A DNA stretch of 64,000 nucleotides from Actinomycetes bacterium (GTDB taxonomy: Bacteria; Actinomycetota; Actinomycetes; Streptosporangiales; Streptosporangiaceae), in assembly GCA_021793235.1 (NCBI GenBank), contig JAJYTD010000010.1, positions 57,166 through 121,165 of the forward strand, written 5' to 3'. Of this stretch, positions 17,587 to 26,555 are shown piece after piece (position 1 is the first letter of the stretch; each line of letters opens with the position of its first letter). Made by a program: the position numbers and the translations under genes. Under the pieces are notes generated by a model. It searched no databases and was not told the DNA's origin. It saw only the letters and a program-made list of their open reading frames with translations.

Positions 17587-18430
17587 CACGTTCACTGTCG
17601 GCGGCGCCAAGAAGCCGCGCTGGTCCGTCGTCCGCGAGCACCCCTCCGCGGCCGTCTCCGCCCTGTTCATCCTGGTACTGCTCGTCGCCGGGACGGTACT
17701 GCCGATGCCCTACGACCCGCGGATGCCCGACCCCTTCGCGACCCTGGTTCCGCCGAGTGCCGAGCACTGGTTCGGTACCGACAGTTCGGGATCAGACGTC
17801 TTCTCCCGGGTCATCGCGGCCGCCCAGGTCGACCTGGGGCTCGCCCTGGGCGGAACCGCGGTCTCCCTGCTGGTCGGCGTGCCGTTGGGCCTGCTGGTCA
17901 GCAGTAAGGGGGCCTGGGGCGAGCGGTCGGTGCGCGCCCTGGACGCCTTCCAGGCGTTCCCGCTGCTCATCCTCGCGCTCGCGCTGGTGTCCCTGAGCGG
18001 CAACCGGATGTCGATGGTGATCGTGGCGATCGCGCTGATCAACGTGCCCCGCTATATGCGGCTGATGCGCAGCGAGATCCTCGCCCTCCGCGAGAGCCGG
18101 TTCATCGAGGCCGCCTACGCCACCGGCTCCAGCCGGCTGCGCGTCATGTGGCGGCACCTGCTGCCGAACTCGCTCGGCGTCATCCTGGTGCAGACTTCGC
18201 TGACCATCGCCAACGCCATCGTCATCATCGCCGCGATGAGCTTCGTCGGCGTCGGTGCCACCCCGCCCACGCCCAGCTGGGGGTCCATGATCCGGGCCGG
18301 CGCGGAGAACATGGCGTTCGGCCAGTGGTGGGTGGCGGTCTTCCCCGGCCTGTTCGTGTTCCTGTGTGTTCTTTGCTTCAACCGGATCGCCGACGCCCTC
18401 GGCGATATCACGTCGGTGAGGAGAAACTGA
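17579..18430 (+). CDS. ABC importer permease, DppC type
   Basis: A 283-residue permease with the DppC/OppC layout: a long first helix (AAVSALFILVLLVAGTVLPM), an outside segment with HWFGTDSSGSDVFSRVIAAAQ, and the EAA loop AYATGSSRLRVMWRHLLPN. The final periplasmic-loop pattern TPSWGSMIRAGAENM is also typical. Overlaps the DppB-type gene by eight bases and ends in TGATG shared with the ATPase gene. Confidence 0.9.
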   Translation: MADTFTVGGAKKPRWSVVREHPSAAVSALFILVLLVAGTVLPMPYDPRMPDPFATLVPPSAEHWFGTDSSGSDVFSRVIAAAQVDLGLALGGTAVSLLVGVPLGLLVSSKGAWGERSVRALDAFQAFPLLILALALVSLSGNRMSMVIVAIALINVPRYMRLMRSEILALRESRFIEAAYATGSSRLRVMWRHLLPNSLGVILVQTSLTIANAIVIIAAMSFVGVGATPPTPSWGSMIRAGAENMAFGQWWVAVFPGLFVFLCVLCFNRIADALGDITSVRRN

Positions 18431-19413
18431 TGGCTCCGCCACTGCTGTCTGTCCGCGATCTCTCCGTACGGATCCGGTCCGGTGAGAGCATCGTGCACGC
18501 CGTCAACGACGTCAGCCTCGATGTCGAGGAAGGCGAGATCGTCGGTGTGGTCGGCGAGTCCGGCTGCGGCAAGTCGACCATGGTCAAGGCCGTCCTGCGG
18601 CTTTTGGCCCCCGAAGCCGAGGTGCCGTCCGGAAGCGCCGTTCTGGCCGGATCGGGCGATCTGCTGGCACTGGACCACAAGCGGCTCCGCCAGGTGCGGG
18701 GCGCGCACGTCGGCTACGTCTCCCAGAACCCGTTCGGTGCGCTCAACCCGATCTACCGGCTGGACCGCCAGTTCCACAACCTGGTCGCCGCTCACAGGAA
18801 GGGCACGTCGCGCGGCGAGAGTCGGCGGATGGCCGCAAAGATGCTGGACGCGGTGGGGATCGCCGGCCCGGACCGGGTCCTCGACGGCTACGCCCACCAG
18901 CTCTCCGGTGGCATGGCCCAGCGTGTCGTGATCGCCATGTCCTTCCTGCTCGACCCCCGGCTGGTCATCGCAGACGAGCCCACCACCGGGCTCGATGTCA
19001 CCGTTCAACGCCAGATCCTCGACATGGTCGCCGAGCTGGCCCGTGCTGACGGCCGGGCGATGCTGCTGGTCACCCACGACCTGGGGGTGGTCGCCCAGTA
19101 CTGCCGGCGCGTTGTGGTCATGTACGCCGGACGCGTGGTGGAGAGCGGGCCGGTCGCCGACGTGTTCACCAGCCCTCGCCACCCCTACACCCAGGCGCTC
19201 CTGGGCGCCGTCCCCCGCCCCGGACAGCCGTTGGAGCGGCTGCCCGGGGCAGTCCCGGACCTGCGCGTCCTTTCCGAGGGCTGTGCCTTTGCTCCGCGAT
19301 GCCGGTCCGCGTTCGACGCGTGCTCTGTGCGACCCGAGCCCACGCCGGGCGGGGACGGGCGCACAGTGGCATGCCATCTGGAGAAGGAGCCTGCCGATGC
19401 CGCCGCTCGTTGA
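18430..19413 (+). CDS. ABC importer ATPase, DppD type
   Basis: A 327-residue ATP-binding subunit. Walker A is GESGCGKST near residue 43, the signature is [11 protein letters not shown], Walker B is [12 protein letters not shown] and the switch His is in LVTHDLGVV. The C-terminal oligopeptide-type domain holds CAFAPRC with further cysteines, a probable Fe-S or zinc site common to DppD/DppF. ATG 18430 overlaps the DppC stop. It works with the DppF-type protein as an ATPase heterodimer. Confidence 0.9.
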   Translation: MAPPLLSVRDLSVRIRSGESIVHAVNDVSLDVEEGEIVGVVGESGCGKSTMVKAVLRLLAPEAEVPSGSAVLAGSGDLLALDHKRLRQVRGAHVGYVSQNPFGALNPIYRLDRQFHNLVAAHRKGTSRGESRRMAAKMLDAVGIAGPDRVLDGYAHQLSGGMAQRVVIAMSFLLDPRLVIADEPTTGLDVTVQRQILDMVAELARADGRAMLLVTHDLGVVAQYCRRVVVMYAGRVVESGPVADVFTSPRHPYTQALLGAVPRPGQPLERLPGAVPDLRVLSEGCAFAPRCRSAFDACSVRPEPTPGGDGRTVACHLEKEPADAAAR

Positions 19414-20383
19414 ACTCGCCGGGGTCAACAAGACATTCCGCCGACCGGGCCAGGCCCCGATCCACGCCCTCAACGACATCTCGCTGACCATGAACGAGGG
19501 GGAGACCCTGGCCCTCATCGGTGAGAGCGGGTCGGGCAAGTCCACCCTGGGGCGGATCATCCTGCGGCTGCTGGAGGCCGACAGCGGGACGGTGCGCTTC
19601 GAGGGGACCGACCTGTCCGCACTGCCGGATCGCGAGATGCGGTATCTGCGCTCGCGGCTGCAGGCGGTTTTCCAGGAGCCCTACGAGTCCCTGGACCCGC
19701 GGCTGAGCGTGGGCAGTATCGTCGCCGAACCGCTGCGCGTGCACGAGCCCGGCCTTTCCCAAGCCGAACTGCGTGAGCGCGTGCTCACCTGCCTGGAACA
19801 GGTGGGGCTGCCGCCCGACGCGGCGGGCCGGAAACCGGGCGCGCTGTCGGGCGGGCAGCAGCAGCGGGTGGGCATCGCCCGCGCGATCATCACCCGGCCG
19901 CAGATGATCGTCCTGGACGAGCCCACCTCGTCACTGGACCTGTCGGTACGTGCGCATATCCTTGAACTGCTCGCCGAGCTGCAGCGCGAACTCGGCCTGA
20001 CCTACCTGTTCATCTCACACGACATCCACACGGTCGAATACGTCAGCTCCCGCATCGCGGTGATGTACCTCGGCCGGATCGTCGAGACCGGAACGGTGCG
20101 CGAGGTCTTCGACGACCCCCGCCACCCCTACACCCGCGCCCTGTTGTCGGCCCGGCTGTCCACCGACCCGCGCGAGTCGCCGCCGCAGCTCCGGCTCACC
20201 GGCGATATCGCCGCTCCGACCACGAGCCACCACGGGTGCGTCCTCGCCGGTCGGTGCCCACTGGTGACCGCGGAGTGCACCGCGGGCCCCGTGCGGCCGC
20301 GCGCCCTCACCGGTGACCACGAGGTCGCCTGTGTACGGGCTGACGAGACACCGGATCTGCTCGCCCCCGCGGTGAGCCGGTGA
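19397..20383 (+). CDS. ABC importer ATPase, DppF type
   Basis: A 328-residue ATPase with Walker A GESGSGKST, a Q-loop AVFQEPYESLDPR, signature ALSGGQQQRVGIARAI, Walker B MIVLDEPTSSLDLS and switch His in FISHDIHTV. The C-terminal oligopeptide domain includes HHGCVLAGRCPL. It starts inside the end of the DppD-type gene (17-base overlap, AAGGAGC upstream). Last gene of the importer, followed after 28 bases by the cupin gene, so transport and catabolism are probably co-transcribed. Confidence 0.9.
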   Translation: MPPLVELAGVNKTFRRPGQAPIHALNDISLTMNEGETLALIGESGSGKSTLGRIILRLLEADSGTVRFEGTDLSALPDREMRYLRSRLQAVFQEPYESLDPRLSVGSIVAEPLRVHEPGLSQAELRERVLTCLEQVGLPPDAAGRKPGALSGGQQQRVGIARAIITRPQMIVLDEPTSSLDLSVRAHILELLAELQRELGLTYLFISHDIHTVEYVSSRIAVMYLGRIVETGTVREVFDDPRHPYTRALLSARLSTDPRESPPQLRLTGDIAAPTTSHHGCVLAGRCPLVTAECTAGPVRPRALTGDHEVACVRADETPDLLAPAVSR

Positions 20384-20411
20384 CGCACACAGGCACCTGA
20401 GAGGGGAGAAC

Positions 20412-21275
20412 GTGCCGCACACCCGCATCAGCGATGCCGCTGGCCACGAATGGCGCAACGGCCTGGACGTCTACGCCACCATGGCGCCGGCGTTCCGCGA
20501 GAACCTCGGCCCCGCCGAGGAGGTGGAGGGCCTGCTCGCCAAGTACTGGCTGCGCAGCCTGCACCTGGACCCCGACACGACCCGGCGCATCGACCATATC
20601 CGCACCGACCCCGGATACCAGGACCTCAGCTGCGCTTTCCACGACAGCGTGGAGGAGTGCCTGGTGTTGTCGGGTTCGCTCTATATCGACGGCGAGGGCG
20701 AGCTGGTCGCGGGTGACTACTTCTGGCGGCCGCCGGGCTTCTCCCATTCCGCCCGCAGCGAGGAGGGGTTCGAGGCGCTGCTGATGATGGAGGGGCGCGT
20801 CGAGGAGGAGGGCAGCGGCCCGGTCAGCCGGGTCATCACTCCCATGGACGACGCCGGGCGCAACCTGCTCCGCCCTGATTCCTCTGTCGACGCCGCCGAG
20901 TGGGAGGCCGCCATCGGCCCCCGAGGGTGGGTGCGCCGCTGCCCCAGCGGGCTGCTGCCCTGGCAGCAGGTCCCCGATGGCATCCTCCCGTCCGCCGTCC
21001 CCGGGGCGAGCGCGCGGGTCCTGTCACGCAATGTGGTGACCGGGGCGGTGTCCGCGTTGGTGCGCCTGGACGCGGGCTACCGGGCCGACGCCGCCCCCTC
21101 GCCCCGCGACCGTTACCTCGTCGTGGTCGAGGGGGCGGTCACCGTCGACGGCCGGGATCTGCGGCCCTGCTCCCTGGTGAGCGTGCCCGCCCACACCCCG
21201 GCACCCGCCATCGCCTCCGGCGCGGGCGCCGTGTTGTTCGCCAAAACCACTGCGGAGCGGGGAGAGGAGCACTGA
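20412..21275 (+). CDS. Bicupin-like protein of unknown function
   Basis: A 287-residue protein with cupin patterns in both halves. The first half has SVEECLVLSGSLYIDGEGELVAGDYFWRPPG and HSARSEEGFEALL; the second has RYLVVVEGAVTVDGRDLRPCSLVSVPAHTPA. In the first half the usual HxH is replaced by residues around HDSVEEC, with E and H still possible ligands. The second half lacks obvious histidines, so only one metal site is likely. GTG start with GAGGGGAGAAC ahead. Cupins in degradation operons act as dioxygenases, isomerases or binding proteins; nothing here decides between them. Confidence 0.65.
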   Translation: MPHTRISDAAGHEWRNGLDVYATMAPAFRENLGPAEEVEGLLAKYWLRSLHLDPDTTRRIDHIRTDPGYQDLSCAFHDSVEECLVLSGSLYIDGEGELVAGDYFWRPPGFSHSARSEEGFEALLMMEGRVEEEGSGPVSRVITPMDDAGRNLLRPDSSVDAAEWEAAIGPRGWVRRCPSGLLPWQQVPDGILPSAVPGASARVLSRNVVTGAVSALVRLDAGYRADAAPSPRDRYLVVVEGAVTVDGRDLRPCSLVSVPAHTPAPAIASGAGAVLFAKTTAERGEEH

Positions 21276-22150
21276 TGGCGGTTCCCGGAGAGGTGCCCGC
21301 GGTGGTCCGCGGCTATGTCGACGGCCCTTGGGGCCAGATCCACTACCGCAGGTGCGGCTCCAGTGAGGCGGCCCTGCTGTTCTTCCACGAGTCGCCGCTG
21401 TCGTCGCGGACCTACGAGGCCGTGCTTCCCCTGCTGGGGTCGGAGTTCACCGCGATCGCCTTCGACACCCCGGGGTACGGGCTCTCTGACCCGCCGGCGG
21501 CCGAGGGGCGGGAGATCCCCGACTACGCGGCGGTGCTCCTGGCCGCCGCCGACGCGCTGGGCGTGCGGCGATTCGTACCGTGCGGAGTCCACACCGGGGC
21601 GTCGCTGGCGCTGGAGACCGCCCGCCAGGCCGGGCCGGACCGTGCGGCCGGGGCCGTCCTGTCGGGGGTCCCCCTGCTCACGGAGGAGGAGCGCGCCACG
21701 TTCCTCGCCGAGTGGGCCCCGCCCATCGGCATCGACGGCGAAGGCTCCCAGTACGCCTGGGCCATCGCCCGCTACCAGCGCATCTGGAGCCCCGACACCG
21801 CACCGGAACTGCTCCACCTGGCCGTGCACGATCTGACCCTCAACTGGTCCCGCTACAACTGGGCCTATAACGCGGCGTTCCGCCATGACCCCGGGCCGGC
21901 GCTGGCGGCCTGGCCCAACCCGGTGCTCTTCCTCGACGCCGAGCACGACATGCTGGTCGAACACGACCGCCGCGCTATGGCGGTGGTTCCTGAATCGAGC
22001 ATGGTGACGGTGGAAGGCCTGCCCGGCCAGCTTCCCCTCCGTGCTCCTAAACGCTACGCGGCCGAAGTCGCCGCCTTCTGTGCCCCCCTCCTCTCCGGCG
22101 GACATGCCGGTATCGACCCATCCCTTACTACGAGAGGAGAACGGCCATGA
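21275..22150 (+). CDS. Alpha/beta-hydrolase-fold protein with an unusual nucleophile elbow
   Basis: A 291-residue alpha/beta-hydrolase fold. The oxyanion region is LLFFHESPLSSRTYEAV, strand 5 runs AIAFDTPGYGLSDPP, and the acid site is FLDAEHDMLVEHD. The elbow reads CGVHTGASLALE, so His106 sits where GxSxG hydrolases have Ser. The expected late catalytic His is replaced in GLPGQLPLRAP. A normal ester hydrolase mechanism is therefore doubtful; C-C bond cleavage, lyase or binding roles are alternatives. The start overlaps the cupin stop (TGATG), and the gene is translationally coupled to the CoA ligase after it. Confidence 0.75.
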   Translation: MAVPGEVPAVVRGYVDGPWGQIHYRRCGSSEAALLFFHESPLSSRTYEAVLPLLGSEFTAIAFDTPGYGLSDPPAAEGREIPDYAAVLLAAADALGVRRFVPCGVHTGASLALETARQAGPDRAAGAVLSGVPLLTEEERATFLAEWAPPIGIDGEGSQYAWAIARYQRIWSPDTAPELLHLAVHDLTLNWSRYNWAYNAAFRHDPGPALAAWPNPVLFLDAEHDMLVEHDRRAMAVVPESSMVTVEGLPGQLPLRAPKRYAAEVAAFCAPLLSGGHAGIDPSLTTRGERP

Positions 22151-23664
22151 ACATGGTCCCCGGCGCTGACCTGAACATCGCCAACGGCATCCGCGAGTTC
22201 GCGAGGGCCACCCCGGATCGGCTCGCCGTCGTCGACGGTGACCGCGAACTCACGTTCGCCGCGGTGGGAGAGCGTTCCAACCGGCTGGCCAGTGCGCTGC
22301 TGACCATGGGGCTGAACCCGGGCGACACCGTGGCCCTGCTGATGGGCAACCGGCTGGAGTACATCGAGATCGCGGCGGCCCTAGCCAAGGCCGGGCTGAT
22401 CCAGGTCCCGCTGAACCCGCGCAGCCCTCTGCCCGAGCTCGAATACATCATCGGCCATTCCCGCGCCCAGGCGATCATCGTCGATCCCGCGTTCGCTGAT
22501 CAGTTGGGTTCGGTCCCTGAGGGGGTCAAGACCGTACTGAGCCTGGACGAGGGCGGGATCGGCCACGGCTACGAGCAGGTCCTTGAGTCGGCGGTCGACC
22601 GCGACCCCAAGATCAAGGTCGATGAGCGCTCCCCCTTCTGCATCGCCTACACCTCCGGTACGACGGGCAAGCCGAAAGGGGTGCAGATCAGCCACCGGTC
22701 GCGGACACTGACCCTGTACACCACCGCTCTGGAGTGGGGGCTGGGGCCCGGGCGGCGCACCATCGCGGTGGCCCCCATGTACCACGGTGCGGGGTTCATC
22801 TTCGGCTACGCGGGGCCGGCCACCGGGGGCACCGTTTCCATGCTGCGCAAGTGGAACCCCGAGCACCTGCTGGAGATGGTCGCCGACTTCCGGCCGCAGT
22901 CGGTGTTCCTGGTCCCGACGCACGCGCAGACCCTCCGCGCGTTCTGCCCGAATCCCTCCGCGAAGTACGACACGTCGTCGCTGGAGACCTTCTACTTCAA
23001 CGCCTCCGCTCTGCCCCCGCAGTTGAAGGAGTGGGTCTTCGAGGCGTTCCCGCATGTCGGGGTGCACGAACTGTACGGTTCGACGGAGGCTGGGGTCGTG
23101 GCGAACCTGCGTCCGGAAGACGCGCGCCGCAAGATCGGGTCGGTGGGCCAGCCCTGGTTCATGACCGAGGTGCGCGTGGTCGGTGAGGACGGAAACCCCG
23201 TCGGAGTGGGCGAGCCCGGCGAGCTGTTCAGCCGCTCCCCGTTCCTGATGAACGGCTACCTCGACAATGAAGAGGCGACCGCCGAGTGCGTCACCGAGGA
23301 CGGTTTCCTGACCAGCGGTGACATCGCCACGGTCGACGAGGAGGGCTACATCTACATCGTCGACCGCAAGAAGGACATGATCATCAGCGGCGGTGTCAAT
23401 ATCTACCCGCGGGAGATCGAGGACGCCCTGCGGGGCCACCCCGAGGTGGCCGACGTCGCCGTCATCGGGCAGCCGGACGAGGTGTGGGGGGAGGCCGTCG
23501 TCGCCGTGGTGGTGCGCTCCACGGGATCCTCGGCAACAGAGGAGGAACTGACGGACTTCCTGCGGCCACTGCTGGCCGGCTACAAGCTGCCCCGCCACTG
23601 GCGGTTCGTCGACTCGCTGCCGCGCAACGCTGCGGGCAAGATCCTCAAACGTGCGCTCCGGTAA
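22147..23664 (+). CDS. Acyl-CoA synthetase (AMP-forming)
   Basis: A 505-residue ANL-superfamily enzyme that activates a carboxylic acid with ATP and CoA. The P-loop is YTSGTTGKPKGVQ near residue 172, ELYGSTEAG marks A5, GDIATVDEEGYIYIVDRKKDMI is A7-A8, GGVNIYPREIED follows, and the catalytic Lys lies in AAGKILKRALR at the very end. The family spans short- to medium-chain and aromatic acids. ATGA overlap with the previous gene. It probably primes the imported acid for the CoA-linked steps encoded from 23780 on. Confidence 0.9.
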   Translation: MNMVPGADLNIANGIREFARATPDRLAVVDGDRELTFAAVGERSNRLASALLTMGLNPGDTVALLMGNRLEYIEIAAALAKAGLIQVPLNPRSPLPELEYIIGHSRAQAIIVDPAFADQLGSVPEGVKTVLSLDEGGIGHGYEQVLESAVDRDPKIKVDERSPFCIAYTSGTTGKPKGVQISHRSRTLTLYTTALEWGLGPGRRTIAVAPMYHGAGFIFGYAGPATGGTVSMLRKWNPEHLLEMVADFRPQSVFLVPTHAQTLRAFCPNPSAKYDTSSLETFYFNASALPPQLKEWVFEAFPHVGVHELYGSTEAGVVANLRPEDARRKIGSVGQPWFMTEVRVVGEDGNPVGVGEPGELFSRSPFLMNGYLDNEEATAECVTEDGFLTSGDIATVDEEGYIYIVDRKKDMIISGGVNIYPREIEDALRGHPEVADVAVIGQPDEVWGEAVVAVVVRSTGSSATEEELTDFLRPLLAGYKLPRHWRFVDSLPRNAAGKILKRALR

Positions 23665-23678
23665 AGGTCTGACTTGAG
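23662..23678. promoter_or_regulatory. GntR-type operator copy 4
   Basis: TAAAGGTCTGACTTGAG has the full GTCTGAC core. It overlaps the stop of the CoA ligase and lies about 100 bases ahead of the MaoC gene. Confidence 0.65.
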
Positions 23679-23716
23679 CCTATAGAGACACTCTGTGGCA
23701 TAGGCCTCTCTTTATC
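23673..23716 (+). terminator. Possible weak terminator between the two operon halves
   Basis: GAGCCTAT and ATAGGCCTC can pair with one bulge around a 16-base loop, followed by CTTTAT. Weak, but located directly after the ligase gene and before a new promoter-like region. Confidence 0.35.
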
Positions 23717-23726
23717 TGTTGATTTT

Positions 23727-23743
23727 AAATGTCAGACCTTTAT
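23727..23743. promoter_or_regulatory. GntR-type operator copy 5
   Basis: AAATGTCAGACCTTTAT has the core in reverse orientation to copy 4, in an AT-rich spacer 37 bases ahead of the MaoC gene. Copies 4 and 5 bracket the likely promoter of the long catabolic operon. Confidence 0.65.
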
Positions 23744-23779
23744 ACTTCAGGTGTAGATCTCACGTGGTGAGGAGATAGC

Positions 23780-24325
23780 GTGACTGTGCATGAGGCCGGA
23801 ATCGGCAAGTATTACGAAGACTTCGTGGTGGGCGACGTCTACCAGCATCCGTTCGGGCGCACCGTGACCGAGACGGACAACACCTGGTTCACGCTGCTCA
23901 CCATGAACACCAACCAGAACCACTTCAACACTCACTTCGCGGAGCAGTCACCGTCGGGCAAGGTGATCGTGAACTCCGGGTTCACGGTCGCACTCGTCCT
24001 GGGCCTCTCCGTCATCGACATGAGCCAGACCGCGCTGCTCAACCTGGGCTGGGACGAGATCAGGCTGACCCACCCGGTCTATGTCGGGGACACCCTGTAC
24101 GCGGAGTCGCTCGTCCTCGACAAGAGGGAGTCCAAGTCGCGCCCCTACGCGGGCATCCTCACCTGCCGCACCCGCGGGCTCAACCAGAACGGTGACGAGG
24201 TCGTCTCCTGGAAGCGCACCGTGATGGTCTACCGAAAGGACGCCCCGCACGACAAGGGCTACTTCCCCGAAGCCAAGAACGGTCCGATGGCCCTTCCCGA
24301 GCCACTCGCAACGGAGCAGTCGTGA
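23780..24325 (+). CDS. MaoC-family enoyl-CoA hydratase
   Basis: A 181-residue hot-dog-fold hydratase. GKYYEDFVVGDVYQHPFGRTVTETDNTWFTLLT leads into the hydratase-2 motif region with NQNHFNTHFAEQSP, then GFTVALVLGLSV and HPVYVGDTLYAES. This pattern fits actinobacterial MaoC enzymes acting on branched dicarboxylyl-CoA substrates such as mesaconyl- or itaconyl-CoA, which often occur with CitE lyases and CaiB transferases as here. GTG start with GAGGAG ahead. First gene of the second, long operon. Confidence 0.82.
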   Translation: MTVHEAGIGKYYEDFVVGDVYQHPFGRTVTETDNTWFTLLTMNTNQNHFNTHFAEQSPSGKVIVNSGFTVALVLGLSVIDMSQTALLNLGWDEIRLTHPVYVGDTLYAESLVLDKRESKSRPYAGILTCRTRGLNQNGDEVVSWKRTVMVYRKDAPHDKGYFPEAKNGPMALPEPLATEQS

Positions 24326-25353
24326 GCCCCCGCCCCCGCATCACCTACGGGCCCTGGGGCCAGACCCTGGCCGAGCTCGTCGCCGCGTCCCGGGCCGCCG
24401 AGGACGCCGGCGCCGAAGTCGTCTGGCTTCCCGAACTGCACCGCAGCGCCACGATCCCGGCCGCCGTCATCGCCGGTGCGACCAGCCACGTCAAGGTGGG
24501 CACGGCCATCGCCCTGGCCTTCGCCCGCAGCCCGATGACCACCGCGCTGGAGGCCCTCGACATCGACGAGGCCTCCGAAGGCCGGTTCATCCTCGGACTG
24601 GGGTCGGGCGTCAAGCGGCTCAACGAGGACTGGCACAACGTCCAGTGGGGCAAGCCCGTCGCGCACATCCGGGAGACCGTGGCGGCGATCCGGCACTTCG
24701 TGGCGAACGCGGGGACCGGTCATCCGATGATCCTCGAAGGCGAGCACGAGCCGATGCGGATCCAGGGCTACGAAAGGCCGTTCGCTCAAGCCCGCCAGGA
24801 GATCCCGGTCTATCTCGCGGGGATGGGCCCCGCCATGACCAAGCTGGCCGGGCGTATCGGTACCGGATGGATCTCCCACGAGCTGTGCTCCCCCGATTGG
24901 CTGCGGGAGCGTGCGCTGCCGGCACTGAACGAAGGCCTGCAGGCCGCGGAACGCCGACGCGAAGACCTCGACGTCGTCGTCTCCGCCTCCTGCTCCATCG
25001 ACGCGGACGGCGCCCTCGCGCGACGGCGCGCGGCAGGCGTGGCCGGCTTCTACGCATCGGTGCGCACCTACGCCGACTTCTTCGAGTTCCATGGCTTGGG
25101 CAAGGACCAGGAGCGGGTGATCGAGGCGTTCCGTTCCGGTACGGGCGCCGAGCACCTCGCCGATGTCGTCAGCACACCGATCATCGATGCGCTGACCCTC
25201 GCCGGGACCGCGTCGGAGGTCGGTGCGCGCATCGAGGGCTACGCCGGTCTCGCCGACTCCGTGAAGATCACCCCGCCGACGCACCTCCCCCCGGAGGAAA
25301 CGCGCAGGGCCCAGGACCGGATCATCGAGTTCATCAGGGAGTGGCACGCGTGA
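24322..25353 (+). CDS. LLM-class flavin/F420-dependent oxidoreductase
   Basis: A 343-residue luciferase-like TIM-barrel enzyme. WGQTLAELVAASRAAEDAGAEVVWLPE, VKVGTAIALAFARSP, LDEAS-like RFILGLGSGVKRLNEDWH and VYLAGMGPAMTKLAGRIGTGW are standard LLM landmarks. The family uses FMNH2 with O2 or F420; the GTAIALAFARSP segment is typical of mycobacterial F420-type members. It could be a monooxygenase or a dehydrogenase step in the island. GTG start overlapping the MaoC stop by four bases. Confidence 0.85.
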   Translation: MSPRPRITYGPWGQTLAELVAASRAAEDAGAEVVWLPELHRSATIPAAVIAGATSHVKVGTAIALAFARSPMTTALEALDIDEASEGRFILGLGSGVKRLNEDWHNVQWGKPVAHIRETVAAIRHFVANAGTGHPMILEGEHEPMRIQGYERPFAQARQEIPVYLAGMGPAMTKLAGRIGTGWISHELCSPDWLRERALPALNEGLQAAERRREDLDVVVSASCSIDADGALARRRAAGVAGFYASVRTYADFFEFHGLGKDQERVIEAFRSGTGAEHLADVVSTPIIDALTLAGTASEVGARIEGYAGLADSVKITPPTHLPPEETRRAQDRIIEFIREWHA

Positions 25354-26555
25354 AACCCCTTGCCGACATCCGCATCATCAGCCTGGAGCAGTACGGGGCC
25401 GGCCCGTTCGGCTCGGTCCACCTGGCCGACCTCGGCGCCGAGGTCATCAAGATCGAGGACCCGAGGACCGGCGGTGACGTGGGGCGCTACGTGCCGCCCT
25501 ACGCCGAGGAGGAGGACTCCCTCTTCTTCGAGACGTTCAACCGCAACAAGAAGTCGCTCTCGCTGGACATCACCACCGACGCGGGCCGGGCGGTCTTTGC
25601 GGACCTGGTCCGCGACGCCGACGCGGTCTATTCCAACCTGCGCGGTGACGTCCCGGCCAAGATGCGGATCACCTACGACGACCTCAAGCACATCAACCCG
25701 GCCATCGTGTGCTGCTCCCTGACCGGATTCGGGATGACCGGGCCCCGCGCCAAGGAGCCCGGATACGACTACATCCTCCAGGGCCTGGCCGGGTGGATGG
25801 AACTCACCGGTGACCCCGATGGCCCGCCCACCAAGAGCGGCCTGTCGCTCGTCGACTTCTCCGGCGGCTTCGTCGCCGCGATCTCGCTGCTGGCGGGCGT
25901 GCACGCGGCCCGCCGCGACGGCCGCGGCATGGACTGCGACCTCAGCCTCTACGACACCGCGATCTCCATGCTCACCTACGTGGGGACCTGGGCGCTCAAC
26001 ACCGACCACCGGCCGCAGCGGATGCCCAACTCCGCCCACCCCTCGCTGGTGCCGTTCCAGAACTTCCGCGCCAAGGACGGCTGGATCGTGGTCGGCTGCG
26101 CCAAGGAGAAGTTCTGGCAGCGCCTCACCGACGTCGTGGGGCACCCCGAATGGCGCGAGGACCCGCGTTTCGCCACCTTCGCCGACCGGCAGAAGAACGC
26201 CGATGTGCTCCTGCCGATGCTGGAGGAGATCTTCGCCACGAAGACCGTGAACGAGTGGCTGGAACCGCTTTACGCCGCGGCCGTCCCCTGCGGGCCGATC
26301 AACGATGTCGGCCAGGCCCTGGAGGAGGAGCACACGCAGGCCCGGGGACTGGTGGTCGAGACCGAGCATCCCCGTTTCGGCACGGTGCGCCAGCTCGCCT
26401 CCCCCGTACGGGTCGGTGACCGGAGCAGCGAAGACTACACCGTGGCTCCCACACGCGGTGAACACGAGGACTACGTCCTGGCAGAGCTGCTCGGCTACGA
26501 CGCGGACCGCGTCGCCGACCTGCGGGCCAAGGGTGCTTTCGGAGCCGCCCCATGA
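25350..26555 (+). CDS. CaiB/BaiF-type (family III) CoA-transferase
   Basis: A 401-residue family III CoA-transferase. The N-terminus has SLEQYGAGPFGSVHLADLGAEVIKIEDP, the nucleophilic Asp140 is in KEPGYDYILQ, and GLSLVDFSGGFVAA and YDTAISMLTYVG follow. The C-terminal part (AVPCGPINDVGQALEEEHTQARGLV) is also typical. Such enzymes move CoA between carboxylic acids, for example succinyl-CoA to itaconate, carnitine or formate. Next to a MaoC hydratase and with a CitE lyase in the same operon, an itaconate- or methylsuccinate-like substrate is plausible but unproven. Start GTG 25350 overlaps the LLM stop. Confidence 0.88.
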   Translation: MKPLADIRIISLEQYGAGPFGSVHLADLGAEVIKIEDPRTGGDVGRYVPPYAEEEDSLFFETFNRNKKSLSLDITTDAGRAVFADLVRDADAVYSNLRGDVPAKMRITYDDLKHINPAIVCCSLTGFGMTGPRAKEPGYDYILQGLAGWMELTGDPDGPPTKSGLSLVDFSGGFVAAISLLAGVHAARRDGRGMDCDLSLYDTAISMLTYVGTWALNTDHRPQRMPNSAHPSLVPFQNFRAKDGWIVVGCAKEKFWQRLTDVVGHPEWREDPRFATFADRQKNADVLLPMLEEIFATKTVNEWLEPLYAAAVPCGPINDVGQALEEEHTQARGLVVETEHPRFGTVRQLASPVRVGDRSSEDYTVAPTRGEHEDYVLAELLGYDADRVADLRAKGAFGAAP

